Below are positions 18,514-26,839 of a stretch of 64,000 bases of DNA, in pieces. The DNA comes from a virus: positions 1 to 64,000 of the IMG/VR virus record IMGVR_UViG_3300017917_003843; one strand, 5' to 3'. Under the pieces are notes generated by a model, which searched no databases, had not been told where the DNA came from, and worked only from the letters and a program-made list of their open reading frames with translations. The first letter of the stretch is position 1, and every line of letters starts with the position of its first letter. The translations under genes and the position numbers were made by a program.

Positions 18514-20097
18514 TTATCCTATCAACCAGGTAATATCTTCATTACCATAATCGGTAGGCATTTGCCATTGGTTTGGAGCGTTATAACCTCGGGCAGCATA
18601 AGGATTCATAAATCCTCGGTCAACATTAAAGCCTGTCAACATAGCTCTATCGTGTTCTGTATTATATTGTTTAAAGCGTAATGCTGTATCTCTTAAATAT
18701 AAACCCATACTATATGACATTACTAAATCGTCATTATATCCTTCTTGTGCTTGTGCTTTACTATTTTTCCAAATGAATATCTTCATTTCATCTACTAATC
18801 GTTTAGAGCGAATAACACATGTTTTTTCTCTAGCATATTCTCTAAACTTTTCAATCATCAATGGACGTGTTTTAGTTGAAGTTGTAAAACCTGCTACTAA
18901 ATTATCTAAATTATCATTTCGTCGTACCCATTGGTCTGATGTTAAAGCATCCATTTTAGGTGAGTAATATAAATTTCTATATCCTCTATCAATCACTGTA
19001 TTAACTGTATCCCAACCTACGTTAGCATTTTCAATTGATAATAAAGCATCATTATATTCAGATGCTAAAGCTACTAACAAATGCCCGTAATCACTAGTTC
19101 CTATTTGCCCTCTGTATTCAGCTACTTGTACTGCGTTTTCAATATCAAAAACATGGCACGCTGAATAATCTTTTCCATCTCCACGAGCAACGTCGGCTGT
19201 AACTAAATAATTTCTATTATAATCGGGTTGTTCCCATATCCATAAGTTACCATCTACTCCTCGTTTTTCCAAGGGATCCATTAAATTAGCTTCAAACCAT
19301 TTAATATCGTCTGATTCAAATACAGTATCACCAGATGTACTAAAGTCACAATCACATTCCTGAGCAGCTAATCGAATTCCTAAGTCAGCATCCTGTTGAT
19401 CACGCCATAATTGATTTCTTTCTGGGTGTACGGTCCATGGTAGTTTAATGGGGACAAATGAATTAGCTGCTATTTCAGCTTTAGCCCATGTTTTATGAAA
19501 CCAATTACCTGTACCATTTGGTGTAGATAAAGCAATACAACCTCCACCGGTTGCTAAGGTTTGTTGAGCAGAAGCAAATATTTCGTCAATACTATCAATG
19601 AACGCGGCCTCATCTATTAATAATAAGGATACAGCTTCTGAACGACCTGCATCCCCAGCAGCTGAAACAGCTTTAACTTGAGAACCATTGGTTAATTTAA
19701 GTAAAAGTTTATTATTCTCCAAAGGTTTTTCAGCGCCTCTTAACCATGAAGGTAGATTATCATACATAAATCTTACCTTAGTAACCATATTTTTAGCTGT
19801 ATCTTGCTTAGTTGCAATACATAATATATTTTTATCTTTATTAAATATCATCATCCATAAAGAAAATCCTGCTACTAAAGTAGATATACCTAGTTGGCGG
19901 GATTTTAAAACAATATTATAATTATTTTTTTGAAATTGGTGTAGTACTTTTTCTTGGAATGGATATAACTGAAATTGGATTCTACCTCTTGTTGGGTGTT
20001 GAATCATACAATATTTTTTCATGAAGTGAGCAGGATCTGTCATACATTTTATATACTCCTGCTTTATTATATCCTTAATATTAGGTTGATCACTCAT
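18514..20097 (-). CDS. 17: Terminase large subunit, gp17-like
   Basis: 527 aa, slightly shorter than T4 gp17 (610). The ATPase Walker A is KSRQLGIST (about residue 64) and Walker B is LLLIDEAAFID (about 160), with ALSTPNGTGNWFHKTWA as coupling motif III. The RNase H-like nuclease has VTADVARGDGKDYSACHVFDIE (about 300) and ALLSIENANVGWDTV, then a conserved late acidic DDLVMSYSMGLYL. It packages DNA through the portal. No small subunit (gp16) is recognisable next to it. A late-type motif lies 14 nt upstream. Confidence 0.96.
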   Translation of the reverse strand: MSDQPNIKDIIKQEYIKCMTDPAHFMKKYCMIQHPTRGRIQFQLYPFQEKVLHQFQKNNYNIVLKSRQLGISTLVAGFSLWMMIFNKDKNILCIATKQDTAKNMVTKVRFMYDNLPSWLRGAEKPLENNKLLLKLTNGSQVKAVSAAGDAGRSEAVSLLLIDEAAFIDSIDEIFASAQQTLATGGGCIALSTPNGTGNWFHKTWAKAEIAANSFVPIKLPWTVHPERNQLWRDQQDADLGIRLAAQECDCDFSTSGDTVFESDDIKWFEANLMDPLEKRGVDGNLWIWEQPDYNRNYLVTADVARGDGKDYSACHVFDIENAVQVAEYRGQIGTSDYGHLLVALASEYNDALLSIENANVGWDTVNTVIDRGYRNLYYSPKMDALTSDQWVRRNDNLDNLVAGFTTSTKTRPLMIEKFREYAREKTCVIRSKRLVDEMKIFIWKNSKAQAQEGYNDDLVMSYSMGLYLRDTALRFKQYNTEHDRAMLTGFNVDRGFMNPYAARGYNAPNQWQMPTDYGNEDITWLIG

Positions 20098-20111
20098 GTA
20101 TTTAATTTATA

Positions 20112-20120
20112 TATAAATAT
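20112..20120 (-). promoter_or_regulatory. Late-type promoter motif upstream of terminase
   Basis: Coding strand reads ATATTTATA, 14 nt before the terminase ATG and just after the hairpin at 20126-20147. Confidence 0.55.
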
Positions 20121-20125
20121 ATGAA

Positions 20126-20147
20126 GGCCTAACTTTAACGTTAGGCC
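20126..20147 (-). terminator. Hairpin upstream of the terminase unit
   Basis: GGCCTAAC pairs with GTTAGGCC. It is followed by TTCATATATTT, not a pure T-run, so it is a weaker terminator for the 20169-20861 gene. Confidence 0.6.
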
Positions 20148-20168
20148 AACAATATACCATATTCTAAT

Positions 20169-20861
20169 TTATTTAGCAAATACGCCTACTGCTACTCCTA
20201 ATGTAAATCCAACTAATGTTCCTTTAATAGTGCTCCAATATGCCTTGCGTTTAGCTACTTTAAGGTCTTTTTCTAACTTGCTATTTAAATCTTTGGAAAC
20301 GGCTAGTTGTTGTGATTTTATCTTTAATGCAGTGTCGGCTTTAACCAACGCTTGTTTAGAATATGAAAGTGAAGTTTTTAAGGTATCAACTTGATTTGTA
20401 AGTAATGATGATTTTGTATTTAACAAATTAACTTCATTATGTAAAAAATCTTTTTCTATTACTTCTTTTGCTATTTCATTACCTACATTTTTATCAATTA
20501 TTATATTAGTACCATGTTTAGTAATATGTGCATATCGTTTAATTAAAAAAGAATCAACGGTAGCTTTAGGAAGATTATTTAATGCATTTAATGCACTATT
20601 TTTTTCTTGTGTTAATATATTAACTTTATATTTGATTTGATCTACTTTACTATCATATTGTAATGCTACTTGCTCAAAATAATTGGATGAATCTTGTAGT
20701 TTTTCTTTATCTTTTATAGCATTTTGAAATAATATTTCTTTTAAAGCAATTTGATTTTTTAAAGAATCTAATTCACGACTGCTATTATAATTAATATTAG
20801 GATAATTATATATAAAATATATTATAACCGCTATAATAATTAAAAATACTACATTTTTCAT
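20169..20861 (-). CDS. Membrane-anchored coiled-coil protein
   Basis: 230 aa. One membrane helix is at the very N-terminus (NVVFLIIIAVIIYFIYNY). A long K/E/N/S coiled coil follows (LDSLKNQIALKEILFQNAIKDK ... LAVSKDLNSKLEKDLKVAK). A second hydrophobic stretch is near the C-terminus (GTLVGFTLGVAVGVFAK). This topology resembles spanin-type lysis proteins or envelope-spanning proteins, but no motif proves it. It ends at a hairpin before the terminase gene and follows the 20876-21901 gene by 14 nt. Confidence 0.55.
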   Translation of the reverse strand: MKNVVFLIIIAVIIYFIYNYPNINYNSSRELDSLKNQIALKEILFQNAIKDKEKLQDSSNYFEQVALQYDSKVDQIKYKVNILTQEKNSALNALNNLPKATVDSFLIKRYAHITKHGTNIIIDKNVGNEIAKEVIEKDFLHNEVNLLNTKSSLLTNQVDTLKTSLSYSKQALVKADTALKIKSQQLAVSKDLNSKLEKDLKVAKRKAYWSTIKGTLVGFTLGVAVGVFAK

Positions 20862-20875
20862 AATTGTTTACTTAA

Positions 20876-21901
20876 TTAATACACACTATCGTATGCTTTA
20901 AAATCATCACCACCATAGTCAACATCATCTACATCTTCATTGATTTCTTCATCATCAAAATCTTCAAATTCAAATTCTTCTTCTTCTGCTGGTGCTTCGT
21001 ATTCTTGACCTAATCTATCAAATATAATTTTAGATAATTGGGTTGCATTTACAGAATTAAATTTAAATTCAAGTGTTTTTAATACTTTTTCTTGAACACT
21101 AGGCTCTAATTTAACCAATTTATCAATCAATTCATTAAGTAATTCACTTAATCGATCTAAACTAGTTTCTTTACTTTGCTTTACTGCTTTTTTATAATCT
21201 TCAGGGCTTAAATCTTCTTCTTCACGAAGAATTTCACCAATACGAACACGTGAATCTTTGTATACGCGGATAATTTTAGAAATTAAATCAGCATTATCAA
21301 CAGTAAACATAGCTGCTTTTTGAGCATCTGTACTAGTAGATATTTTAGCTTTTTCTAATGATTTTTCATCAGGTCCTGATGGTGCTTCTGGTTCAACTTC
21401 AGCAGGTACATCTAGAATATCATCAAAATTTTCATTTTCAGGTTCATCTGGTACTTCTACTGTTTTTTCTTTTTCAGTTGGAATTAAAGCCCCAACATTA
21501 AGTAAAGCAGCGTAAATAGGATAAATAGCAGGCATTTTATTATATCCAATACCAGTTGCTATTTCAGGTCCTGTAATTTGATCTTTATCAGATAAAAAAT
21601 CTAAAACAGCTTTTAATTTTTTAGGACTTACAGGTCCACCAGTTTGGATATCCTTAGCTAGTTCTCTATAATCTGGAGATACTTTTAATACAGCAGCAGG
21701 ACGTGCCATTTCATCTAATTCAGCTTCTTCTAATTCAACTGAACCACCTTTTTGTAATTTTTGAATAATTGCAGCTCTATCGGTAGTTTGTACTTTACTA
21801 AATTCTGGGCTTGTTGTTATTTTTTTAACAGCTCCAGGTCCAGCATAAAGTGTTTCACGGATACGTGTCTTGATATATTCTTTTAAATCACTTTTTTTCA
21901 T
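20876..21901 (-). CDS. Candidate packaged protein with winged-helix domain (C)
   Basis: 341 aa. The leader is an amphipathic helix (MKKSDLKEYIKTRIRETLYAG), and EAELDEMARPAA around residue 65 contains an L-D-E site. Residues about 75-145 look like a winged helix (YRELAKDIQTGGPVSPKKLK ... IYAALLNVGALIP). Two related proteins lie at 24910-25365 and 28138-29106. A helical domain (DRLSELLNELIDKLVKLEPS) and an acidic tail of E and D follow. I infer a DNA-binding head protein. A late-type motif lies 19 nt upstream. Confidence 0.55.
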   Translation of the reverse strand: MKKSDLKEYIKTRIRETLYAGPGAVKKITTSPEFSKVQTTDRAAIIQKLQKGGSVELEEAELDEMARPAAVLKVSPDYRELAKDIQTGGPVSPKKLKAVLDFLSDKDQITGPEIATGIGYNKMPAIYPIYAALLNVGALIPTEKEKTVEVPDEPENENFDDILDVPAEVEPEAPSGPDEKSLEKAKISTSTDAQKAAMFTVDNADLISKIIRVYKDSRVRIGEILREEEDLSPEDYKKAVKQSKETSLDRLSELLNELIDKLVKLEPSVQEKVLKTLEFKFNSVNATQLSKIIFDRLGQEYEAPAEEEEFEFEDFDDEEINEDVDDVDYGGDDFKAYDSVY

Positions 21902-21916
21902 TGTAAAGTTTAGTGT

Positions 21917-22450
21917 TTATGATAAATATTTATTAATTGTGTCTAATATGATAGCAATTCTTTCCTCAGTACTACCTTTAATTTCAATTAAACGTTTAGG
22001 TGGATATGTTTTTAATAACCATTTAATTGATAAATCAATTTTATGACGATATTCAGCATTAGTTTCTCTAATACCATTATCTTCAATTTCTACACCTTCA
22101 GGTGAAACATAAAATATAATATCATACTGTTTAGCTAACAACATAGCAGCATCAAATAATATTTCCTTTTCATTAGACTTAATTGACCTAGCTTCTTTAG
22201 TAAACGCACACACATCATATATTGTTCTGTCGGTAAGTAAATTATCATTAAATAATTCACTAGCACGTTCCGCTATAAACACTAACTGACCTTTTACGGT
22301 CGAGTCAGTGTTTAATGGAATACCTAAATCACTCAAATATTTTGAACGTTCAACACATCCAACATATTCTTTAAATTCATCTAATTCTAATAATGCTTTA
22401 ACTAATGTAGTTTTACCTACACTCATTGTACCTGCTAATCCTATCTTCAT
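21917..22450 (-). CDS. P-loop NadR/AAA_28-like nucleotide kinase or ATPase
   Basis: 177 aa. The Walker A is GTMSVGKTTLVKAL at the N-terminus. LLTDRTIYDVCAFTKEAR and YDIIFYVSPEGVEIEDNGIR match NadR C-terminal kinase and related AAA_28 proteins. Those enzymes phosphorylate ribosylnicotinamide or small nucleosides; the substrate here is not determinable. It is the last gene of the FAD-dehydrogenase operon, which has the early/middle-type promoter, so a link to NAD or nucleotide metabolism is a reasonable guess. Confidence 0.7.
   Translation of the reverse strand: MKIGLAGTMSVGKTTLVKALLELDEFKEYVGCVERSKYLSDLGIPLNTDSTVKGQLVFIAERASELFNDNLLTDRTIYDVCAFTKEARSIKSNEKEILFDAAMLLAKQYDIIFYVSPEGVEIEDNGIRETNAEYRHKIDLSIKWLLKTYPPKRLIEIKGSTEERIAIILDTINKYLS
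21921..21929 (-). promoter_or_regulatory. Late-type promoter motif upstream of the 20876-21901 gene
   Basis: Coding strand reads ATATTTATC, 19 nt before the ATG. Confidence 0.5.
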
Positions 22451-22734
22451 TATATTCTATTTTTATACATTGGGTTTTTTGCTGGTGGTAATCCTGTATG
22501 ATCACGTTTGAATTCTTTAATTACATCACTACTATCTCCCTTATAAATACCCCAAAAATAATATTCTCTTCTACCATCTGAGTGGATATAGGCAGCCCCA
22601 TCCATATTATGTAACACCCAAATTTTCTCATTAGCTTTTGGATCGTTTTTATCATTAATACCATGACCTAAACGTGTTGTTTGAGCTAAATATAAAATAT
22701 CGCCCTCTGGTGTTTTAATTCTTTTTCTAGTCAT
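22450..22734 (-). CDS. Conserved hypothetical protein
   Basis: 94 aa, beginning MTRKRIKTPEGDILYLAQTT. It has a compact middle with HNMDGAAYIHSDGRREYYFWGIYKG, looks globular and basic, and has no recognised domain. Its stop overlaps the NadR-like gene's ATG and it follows the AT-hook protein by 1 nt, so it is part of the five-gene FAD operon. Confidence 0.55.
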   Translation of the reverse strand: MTRKRIKTPEGDILYLAQTTRLGHGINDKNDPKANEKIWVLHNMDGAAYIHSDGRREYYFWGIYKGDSSDVIKEFKRDHTGLPPAKNPMYKNRI

Positions 22735-22735
22735 A

Positions 22736-22987
22736 TTATTTGTTGTTTAATTTACGCTGTTGTCTATCTAGTTTACGATCGGCTTTAGCTTGTTTAGCTA
22801 AATTATTCCAATTTTTAGGTTTATCTAATCCATTTTTATATTTAATGTCTACAGAAATTGGACCTTTATTAACTTCATTTTGTTTATATGTCCATGTTAT
22901 AATAGTATCGACATCTTCATATGTACGAATTACATATTCACCTTGTTCTAATTCAGGTTCTTTGATTAATCTTGGTCTTCCTCTCAT
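22736..22987 (-). CDS. Small protein with N-terminal AT-hook-like motif
   Basis: 83 aa. MRGRPRLIKEP at the N-terminus contains the R-G-R-P core of AT-hooks, which bind the minor groove of AT-rich DNA. A beta-rich middle follows (GEYVIRTYEDVDTIITWTY), then a very basic tail (KQAKADRKLDRQQRKLNNK). DNA or RNA binding is inferred. It lies in the FAD operon, 17 nt after the dehydrogenase stop. Confidence 0.55.
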   Translation of the reverse strand: MRGRPRLIKEPELEQGEYVIRTYEDVDTIITWTYKQNEVNKGPISVDIKYKNGLDKPKNWNNLAKQAKADRKLDRQQRKLNNK

Positions 22988-23004
22988 ATTGTAAAATTAA
23001 AATA

Positions 23005-24318
23005 TTAATCTTGTATTAACAAATTTTCAGCAACATAAATACCATGAGCTCCTGATACTGTAATTCCACGAGCTGATAATGCATCTCCTACAAAATGTAC
23101 GTCTGGGTATTCTGTTAATGATAAATTATTATAATTAACCAATGGTTCAGGGGACAAGTATTTAACTTCAGGAATGTATATTCCCCAATCATCACCAAAA
23201 TTAAATACTTTATCCATATCCGAGATAAAATCAGTAATATAACTAAAATAACCTCCAAATATTTCAGCAACATGAATTAATCCTAACCAATTAATTGGTG
23301 TAGCTGATACTGTATTGCCTTCAGATGTTGTTGATGGTGTTCTAGATGGGGAAAAATATAATCCTGTTTCCTCTAGTTGTAATTTTGATACTACGTCTCT
23401 ACTCCATTTAAATGGATCTTCAATACCCTTAATTTCCATTAAGATACCAAAGTTAGTCATGTCATTTCTAAATTCTTCACCTTTTTTAGCATGACCATTA
23501 TATGAAATATCACCATATGTTTCTTCTACAGCGACATAAGCAGCATTGTTATTCGTGCAGAATGAACGTAAAGAAATATTATCAAATTTCTGATAAAGTT
23601 TAAAATCGTAAGATACATCGATTAATTGTTGAAAATATTTTTGTGGAGCTTCAAAACGAACACCAATTTGTACTGATTTAGGTTCAGTTGGTAATTTATA
23701 TTCATCTGATAATTGTTGAGCAAAATCAATACCTGATTTTCCTACAGCAAAAATTAATGTATCGTAGTCCATAGCATAAATATCTTCTATTGGACCATTA
23801 TCATCACTTAAACAAATATGTTTTTTCTCAAAGTCAATTGAGTATACTTCATTATTCCATTTAAAATATACACCTTTGTCAACTAAGTATTGATACCAAT
23901 GAACTGCGATTTCATGTAAGTAATTTGACCCAATATGCCATACAGGAAACATACGTAAACCAAAATATGGTTTAATAAATTCAGGTTCTGCTTGTGGATC
24001 AGACATAAATATTTCTTCTGGTTTAGGATGAAAACGAGTAAAATTATCTACTACTTGTTTCATTAATTCCATTGCCTTTTCATCACCACAATATTTTGAT
24101 AATTGACCTCCAATTTCAGTATGATAAGTTAATTTACCATCTGACCAACCACCGGCACCTAACATACCTGTCATTACTTCTTCAGGTAAACGATTATGTG
24201 GATCATTACCTTTATCAATGATTGTAATTAACCCACCTGGGTACCCATTATCTACTAATTTAGTAGCCGCGTTAATTCCAGCTACTCCAGCACCTACGAT
24301 TATAATTTTTTTATCCAT
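23005..24318 (-). CDS. FAD-dependent dehydrogenase (COG2509-like)
   Basis: 437 aa. The dinucleotide-binding motif is IIIVGAGVAGINAATKL (GxGxxG) at the N-terminus, followed by a D-K acidic end of beta 2. GAGGWSDGKLTYHTEIGG is the family signature after the FAD site. DTLIFAVGKSGIDFAQQL and VHFVGDALSARGITVSGAHG are the second and third FAD motifs. Length and order fit COG2509 flavoproteins, whose substrate is unknown. A soluble redox role during infection is inferred. It overlaps the upstream gene by 19 nt. Confidence 0.8.
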   Translation of the reverse strand: MDKKIIIVGAGVAGINAATKLVDNGYPGGLITIIDKGNDPHNRLPEEVMTGMLGAGGWSDGKLTYHTEIGGQLSKYCGDEKAMELMKQVVDNFTRFHPKPEEIFMSDPQAEPEFIKPYFGLRMFPVWHIGSNYLHEIAVHWYQYLVDKGVYFKWNNEVYSIDFEKKHICLSDDNGPIEDIYAMDYDTLIFAVGKSGIDFAQQLSDEYKLPTEPKSVQIGVRFEAPQKYFQQLIDVSYDFKLYQKFDNISLRSFCTNNNAAYVAVEETYGDISYNGHAKKGEEFRNDMTNFGILMEIKGIEDPFKWSRDVVSKLQLEETGLYFSPSRTPSTTSEGNTVSATPINWLGLIHVAEIFGGYFSYITDFISDMDKVFNFGDDWGIYIPEVKYLSPEPLVNYNNLSLTEYPDVHFVGDALSARGITVSGAHGIYVAENLLIQD

Positions 24319-24776
24319 TCTGGGGCGTTGTTTAATTTGTTATAATTTAATTTTTTGATTTTGATTTTATCTTCAATATAAAATGTTCTATAGGCTTCTA
24401 TAGTATTATCATTTTTGTATTCATCAGGCATACATTGTGGTGGAGGTGTAAAACCATTATCAGGAATATTAGGTTCATTGTTTTGGCACCATTCCATTAC
24501 ATCTTGTGTTTTATGATATTTACCATAACGTTTGGTAAATTCATAACATACCTCTAAACCATGTTCAACTAACCATCTATAATGTTGAATTGATTCTCTA
24601 ACCCATTTAGTTGATGGATGATTTAAATGAGCACGTTTATAAGGTGCCTCATTTCCGTTTTCCCAATGTGCTGTGCATAACATTTGAGCTGATTCTATTT
24701 GCATTTTGCGAATATGATCATCGCATAATTCTTGAGCAGCAATGGTTGGATTGTTGTTTATGTAAAATATGTTCAT
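24300..24776 (-). CDS. Conserved phage protein of unknown function, first gene of FAD operon
   Basis: 158 aa. The sequence has conserved charged and aromatic blocks: AAQELCDDHIRKMQIESAQM, LCTAHWENGN, KRAHLNHPSTKWVRESIQHY, and PPPQCMPDEYK near the C-terminus. A family with this pattern is common in phages, but I cannot name its activity safely. The H, D, E and C residues look like a metal or active site. The ATG is only 3 nt from the end of the -7 box of its promoter, so the mRNA may be leaderless. Confidence 0.6.
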   Translation of the reverse strand: MNIFYINNNPTIAAQELCDDHIRKMQIESAQMLCTAHWENGNEAPYKRAHLNHPSTKWVRESIQHYRWLVEHGLEVCYEFTKRYGKYHKTQDVMEWCQNNEPNIPDNGFTPPPQCMPDEYKNDNTIEAYRTFYIEDKIKIKKLNYNKLNNAPEWIKKL

Positions 24777-24779
24777 ACT

Positions 24780-24807
24780 GTAAAATTATAAACATGAATT
24801 CGGTTTC
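24780..24807 (-). promoter_or_regulatory. Early/middle-type promoter of the FAD operon
   Basis: Coding strand reads TTTG-GAAACCGAATT, N8, TAATTTTAC. Same boxes and spacing as the 56-63 kb promoters. The box ends 3 nt before the first ATG. Confidence 0.75.
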
Positions 24808-24818
24808 CAAACACAAGA

Positions 24819-24844
24819 GTGGCCCTGTCTAAAAGACGGGCCAC
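24819..24844 (-). terminator. Strong hairpin between the 24910-25365 gene and the FAD operon
   Basis: GTGGCCC-GTC pairs with GAC-a-GGGCCAC around a TTTTA loop. The downstream sequence TCTTGTGTTTGG is only partly T-rich. A second hairpin (GAACAG/CTGTTC) lies at about 24873-24894. Together they insulate the two units. Confidence 0.65.
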
Positions 24845-24909
24845 TACTCCATATTAATTAACTCTTAAGAGCGAACAGGTAATGAATCTGTTCTAAATGT
24901 TATTTTATA

Positions 24910-25365
24910 TTAATCTAATTCTAAATCAGCTAATCCCAAATCAGCAACAGATGTACGTGGTCTAGCAGTAGCAGGTTCTTTAGTTTTAGCAGCATATGAT
25001 TCAGTTGAGATCAATCCTTTTTCAACTAATTGATTAAATAAAGGATTAACAGCTGGTTGAGGAACGCCTTTTTCTTTAGCATAGTCAATCTTTTGAACAC
25101 GTTGTCCTTCTTTATTTTTCTTAAATAAATAAATTAAGATAGCAACGTGTGATGCTCTAAGACCTTCAGGCAATTCACCTGTAGCTTGTGCTTGCTTTAA
25201 AGCTTCTTTTCCTTCGTCAGTAATAGAATAAGCACCACCAGTACCAGCAGTACGAGCCATTTCATCTAAATCTTCTTCTTCTGCCATCATTGACTCTGCA
25301 ATTACCGGCATGCCAGCTAATTTTTGCATTCTAGCTGATTCTAAAATAAATTTTTTATCTTTCAT
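24910..25365 (-). CDS. Candidate packaged protein with winged-helix domain (A)
   Basis: 151 aa. The leader MKDKKFILESARMQKLAGMPVIAES has I-L-E before S, and ARMQKLA is shared with the scaffold C-terminus. EDLDEMARTAG supplies a second L-x-E site before residue 40. The rest is a winged helix: YSITDEGKEALKQAQATGEL, then KIDYAKEKGVPQPAVNPLFN and QLVEKGLIS. It is clearly paralogous to the domain in 28138-29106. I infer a DNA-binding protein packaged in the head and freed by gp21. A late-type motif lies 23 nt upstream. Confidence 0.65.
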   Translation of the reverse strand: MKDKKFILESARMQKLAGMPVIAESMMAEEEDLDEMARTAGTGGAYSITDEGKEALKQAQATGELPEGLRASHVAILIYLFKKNKEGQRVQKIDYAKEKGVPQPAVNPLFNQLVEKGLISTESYAAKTKEPATARPRTSVADLGLADLELD

Positions 25366-25388
25366 TTTCTTAAATAGGGGTATTTTAT

Positions 25389-25397
25389 GATAAATAT
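25389..25397 (-). promoter_or_regulatory. Late-type promoter motif upstream of winged-helix gene A
   Basis: Coding strand reads ATATTTATC, 23 nt before the ATG. Confidence 0.5.
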
Positions 25398-25416
25398 GTT
25401 ATGGGGGTTGTTTTCT

Positions 25417-25623
25417 TTAATTTTTAGTACTGTATTTAAAATTTCCTGTTTTCAAACGTTGTAATAAATCATATTGTTTATCAGTAGCAGCACCATTGTT
25501 TGCTTTAACGTTATTAATTATTTTTTGAATAAATTGACGTTGTTGAATAGATATACCATTAGATATATCTAATACTTGTTGAAAATATTGGGGATTAATA
25601 TTTTTTGTTCTTTCTAGTGCCAT
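25417..25623 (-). CDS. Small conserved phage protein
   Basis: 68 aa, helical, with the conserved-looking end ATDKQYDLLQRLKTGNFKYS. The family occurs beside similar SH3-like proteins in T4-type phages (from memory). No function is assigned. It starts 1 nt after the SH3-like gene stop. Confidence 0.55.
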   Translation of the reverse strand: MALERTKNINPQYFQQVLDISNGISIQQRQFIQKIINNVKANNGAATDKQYDLLQRLKTGNFKYSTKN

Positions 25624-25624
25624 G

Positions 25625-25981
25625 TTAACCTACAATATAATCTTGTCCTCCAACTTTAGCGGATATAATAGTGCTAAGATTGATTATTCTATAATCATTT
25701 TTTTGTAAATCATATACAGGTAATAAACCTTTAGATATAGGGTCATAAGGTAATGAACCCCCTCTTAAGTATCTTTTAACACCTAAGCGAGCGTTCATTA
25801 CTCTTGTTGTACCATCTTTTTTAACAAATGTTACAGTAAATATTTCTCCTTTACCTGAATTACGAGGATCAGTTGTTTTAATTATTTTAACTAATTCATC
25901 ACGACTAACACGCATAGCAGCTTCTTTAACTAATCGTCTTACTTCAGTAATTAACTGTTGTTTAAATTTACTTACTTTCAT
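25625..25981 (-). CDS. Candidate packaged SH3-like beta-barrel protein
   Basis: 118 aa. The leader MKVSKFKQQLITEVRRLVKEAAMRV is an amphipathic helix with I-T-E and V-K-E sites. The rest (FVKKDGTTRVMNARLGVKRY, then LLPVYDLQKNDYRIINLSTI) matches a short phage family predicted as an SH3-type beta barrel. Binding to nucleic acid or protein is possible. The leader suggests head packaging. A late-type motif lies 24 nt upstream. Confidence 0.6.
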   Translation of the reverse strand: MKVSKFKQQLITEVRRLVKEAAMRVSRDELVKIIKTTDPRNSGKGEIFTVTFVKKDGTTRVMNARLGVKRYLRGGSLPYDPISKGLLPVYDLQKNDYRIINLSTIISAKVGGQDYIVG

Positions 25982-26005
25982 TCCTTACACAGTTGAATGT
26001 ATGGA

Positions 26006-26014
26006 TATAAATAT
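26006..26014 (-). promoter_or_regulatory. Late-type promoter motif upstream of the SH3-like gene
   Basis: Coding strand reads ATATTTATA, 24 nt before the ATG. It lies just beyond the stop of the exonuclease gene. Confidence 0.55.
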
Positions 26015-26018
26015 ATTA

Positions 26019-26786
26019 TTATTCTGTACTCTTAGTAACAGTAGCTTCGTAAATTCTATTAGATACAGTATGATACCTAAAACAATCATTACATTGTAAT
26101 TGAACACGTGGTGTTCCAGTTGCTGTATAGCGTTTTTGGGAAAATCTCAAATTAGTAGACCCACACTCAGGGCATGAACAAGAATCACCATTATTTAAAG
26201 CACCATAATGTGTTTTGTGGGGAACATAACTTGCAATATGATCGTATACTTTTTCAAGTATTACTACATCATTCTTACAATAATCAACCATTTGTTTTAA
26301 TGCCTTCTTATCATTATTTAAAACAATATTTTTCCACAAATCAAATCCAGTTTCTGTTTTTCCACCTACACCTAAATAATGTGCAATATAATCTAAACGA
26401 TTACTATTAAAACGGAATTTAGAACGAGCATGTTTTAGTGTATCAATTGTAGTATATGTTGGAAAACAAGGAATACCATGAAATAAACAACGTGTTCTAA
26501 TCCATGGTAAATCGTATTTATCTCCGTTATGTCCTATCAATTCATGAGCTTCATTAGCTATTTCCATGAATTTTTCTAACATTGCTTTATCATCTTGGTT
26601 TTCATCCCACGTTAGAGAGTAAACCTTATCTTCACCAGCCCATTTGTAACAAATACAAATAATAGCTCGTTCTTTAATAATGTTGGTATATGGTACGTTT
26701 AGCTTATAACCAGCCGACCAAAAAAATCCGATATTGGGACTTGTTTCGATATCGAAAATTAACCTTTTCTTATTGATTTTATTCAT
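26019..26786 (-). CDS. DEDD-type 3'-5' exonuclease with C-terminal zinc ribbon
   Basis: 255 aa. The DnaQ/RNase H-like motifs are LIFDIETSPN (D and E, residue 11), LIGHNGDKYDLPWI (D, about 95) and MVDYCKNDVVILEKVY (Y-x3-D, about 170), giving a DEDDy set. The C-terminal zinc ribbon is CPECGSTNLRF and LQCNDCFRYH. The family is called RNase H-like or PolB-type exonuclease in phages and probably degrades or edits single-stranded DNA or RNA. It is a single-gene unit with an early/middle-type promoter. Confidence 0.82.
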   Translation of the reverse strand: MNKINKKRLIFDIETSPNIGFFWSAGYKLNVPYTNIIKERAIICICYKWAGEDKVYSLTWDENQDDKAMLEKFMEIANEAHELIGHNGDKYDLPWIRTRCLFHGIPCFPTYTTIDTLKHARSKFRFNSNRLDYIAHYLGVGGKTETGFDLWKNIVLNNDKKALKQMVDYCKNDVVILEKVYDHIASYVPHKTHYGALNNGDSCSCPECGSTNLRFSQKRYTATGTPRVQLQCNDCFRYHTVSNRIYEATVTKSTE

Positions 26787-26805
26787 AACAAGTTTTTTGT
26801 TGACT

Positions 26806-26833
26806 CTAAATGTAATTCCAATAGTTGGGTTTC
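26806..26833 (-). promoter_or_regulatory. Early/middle-type promoter of the exonuclease gene
   Basis: Coding strand reads GAAACCCAACT, N8, TACATTTAG. It ends 19 nt before the exonuclease ATG and lies between that gene and the 26840 stop. Confidence 0.7.
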
Positions 26834-26839
26834 CCTAAT

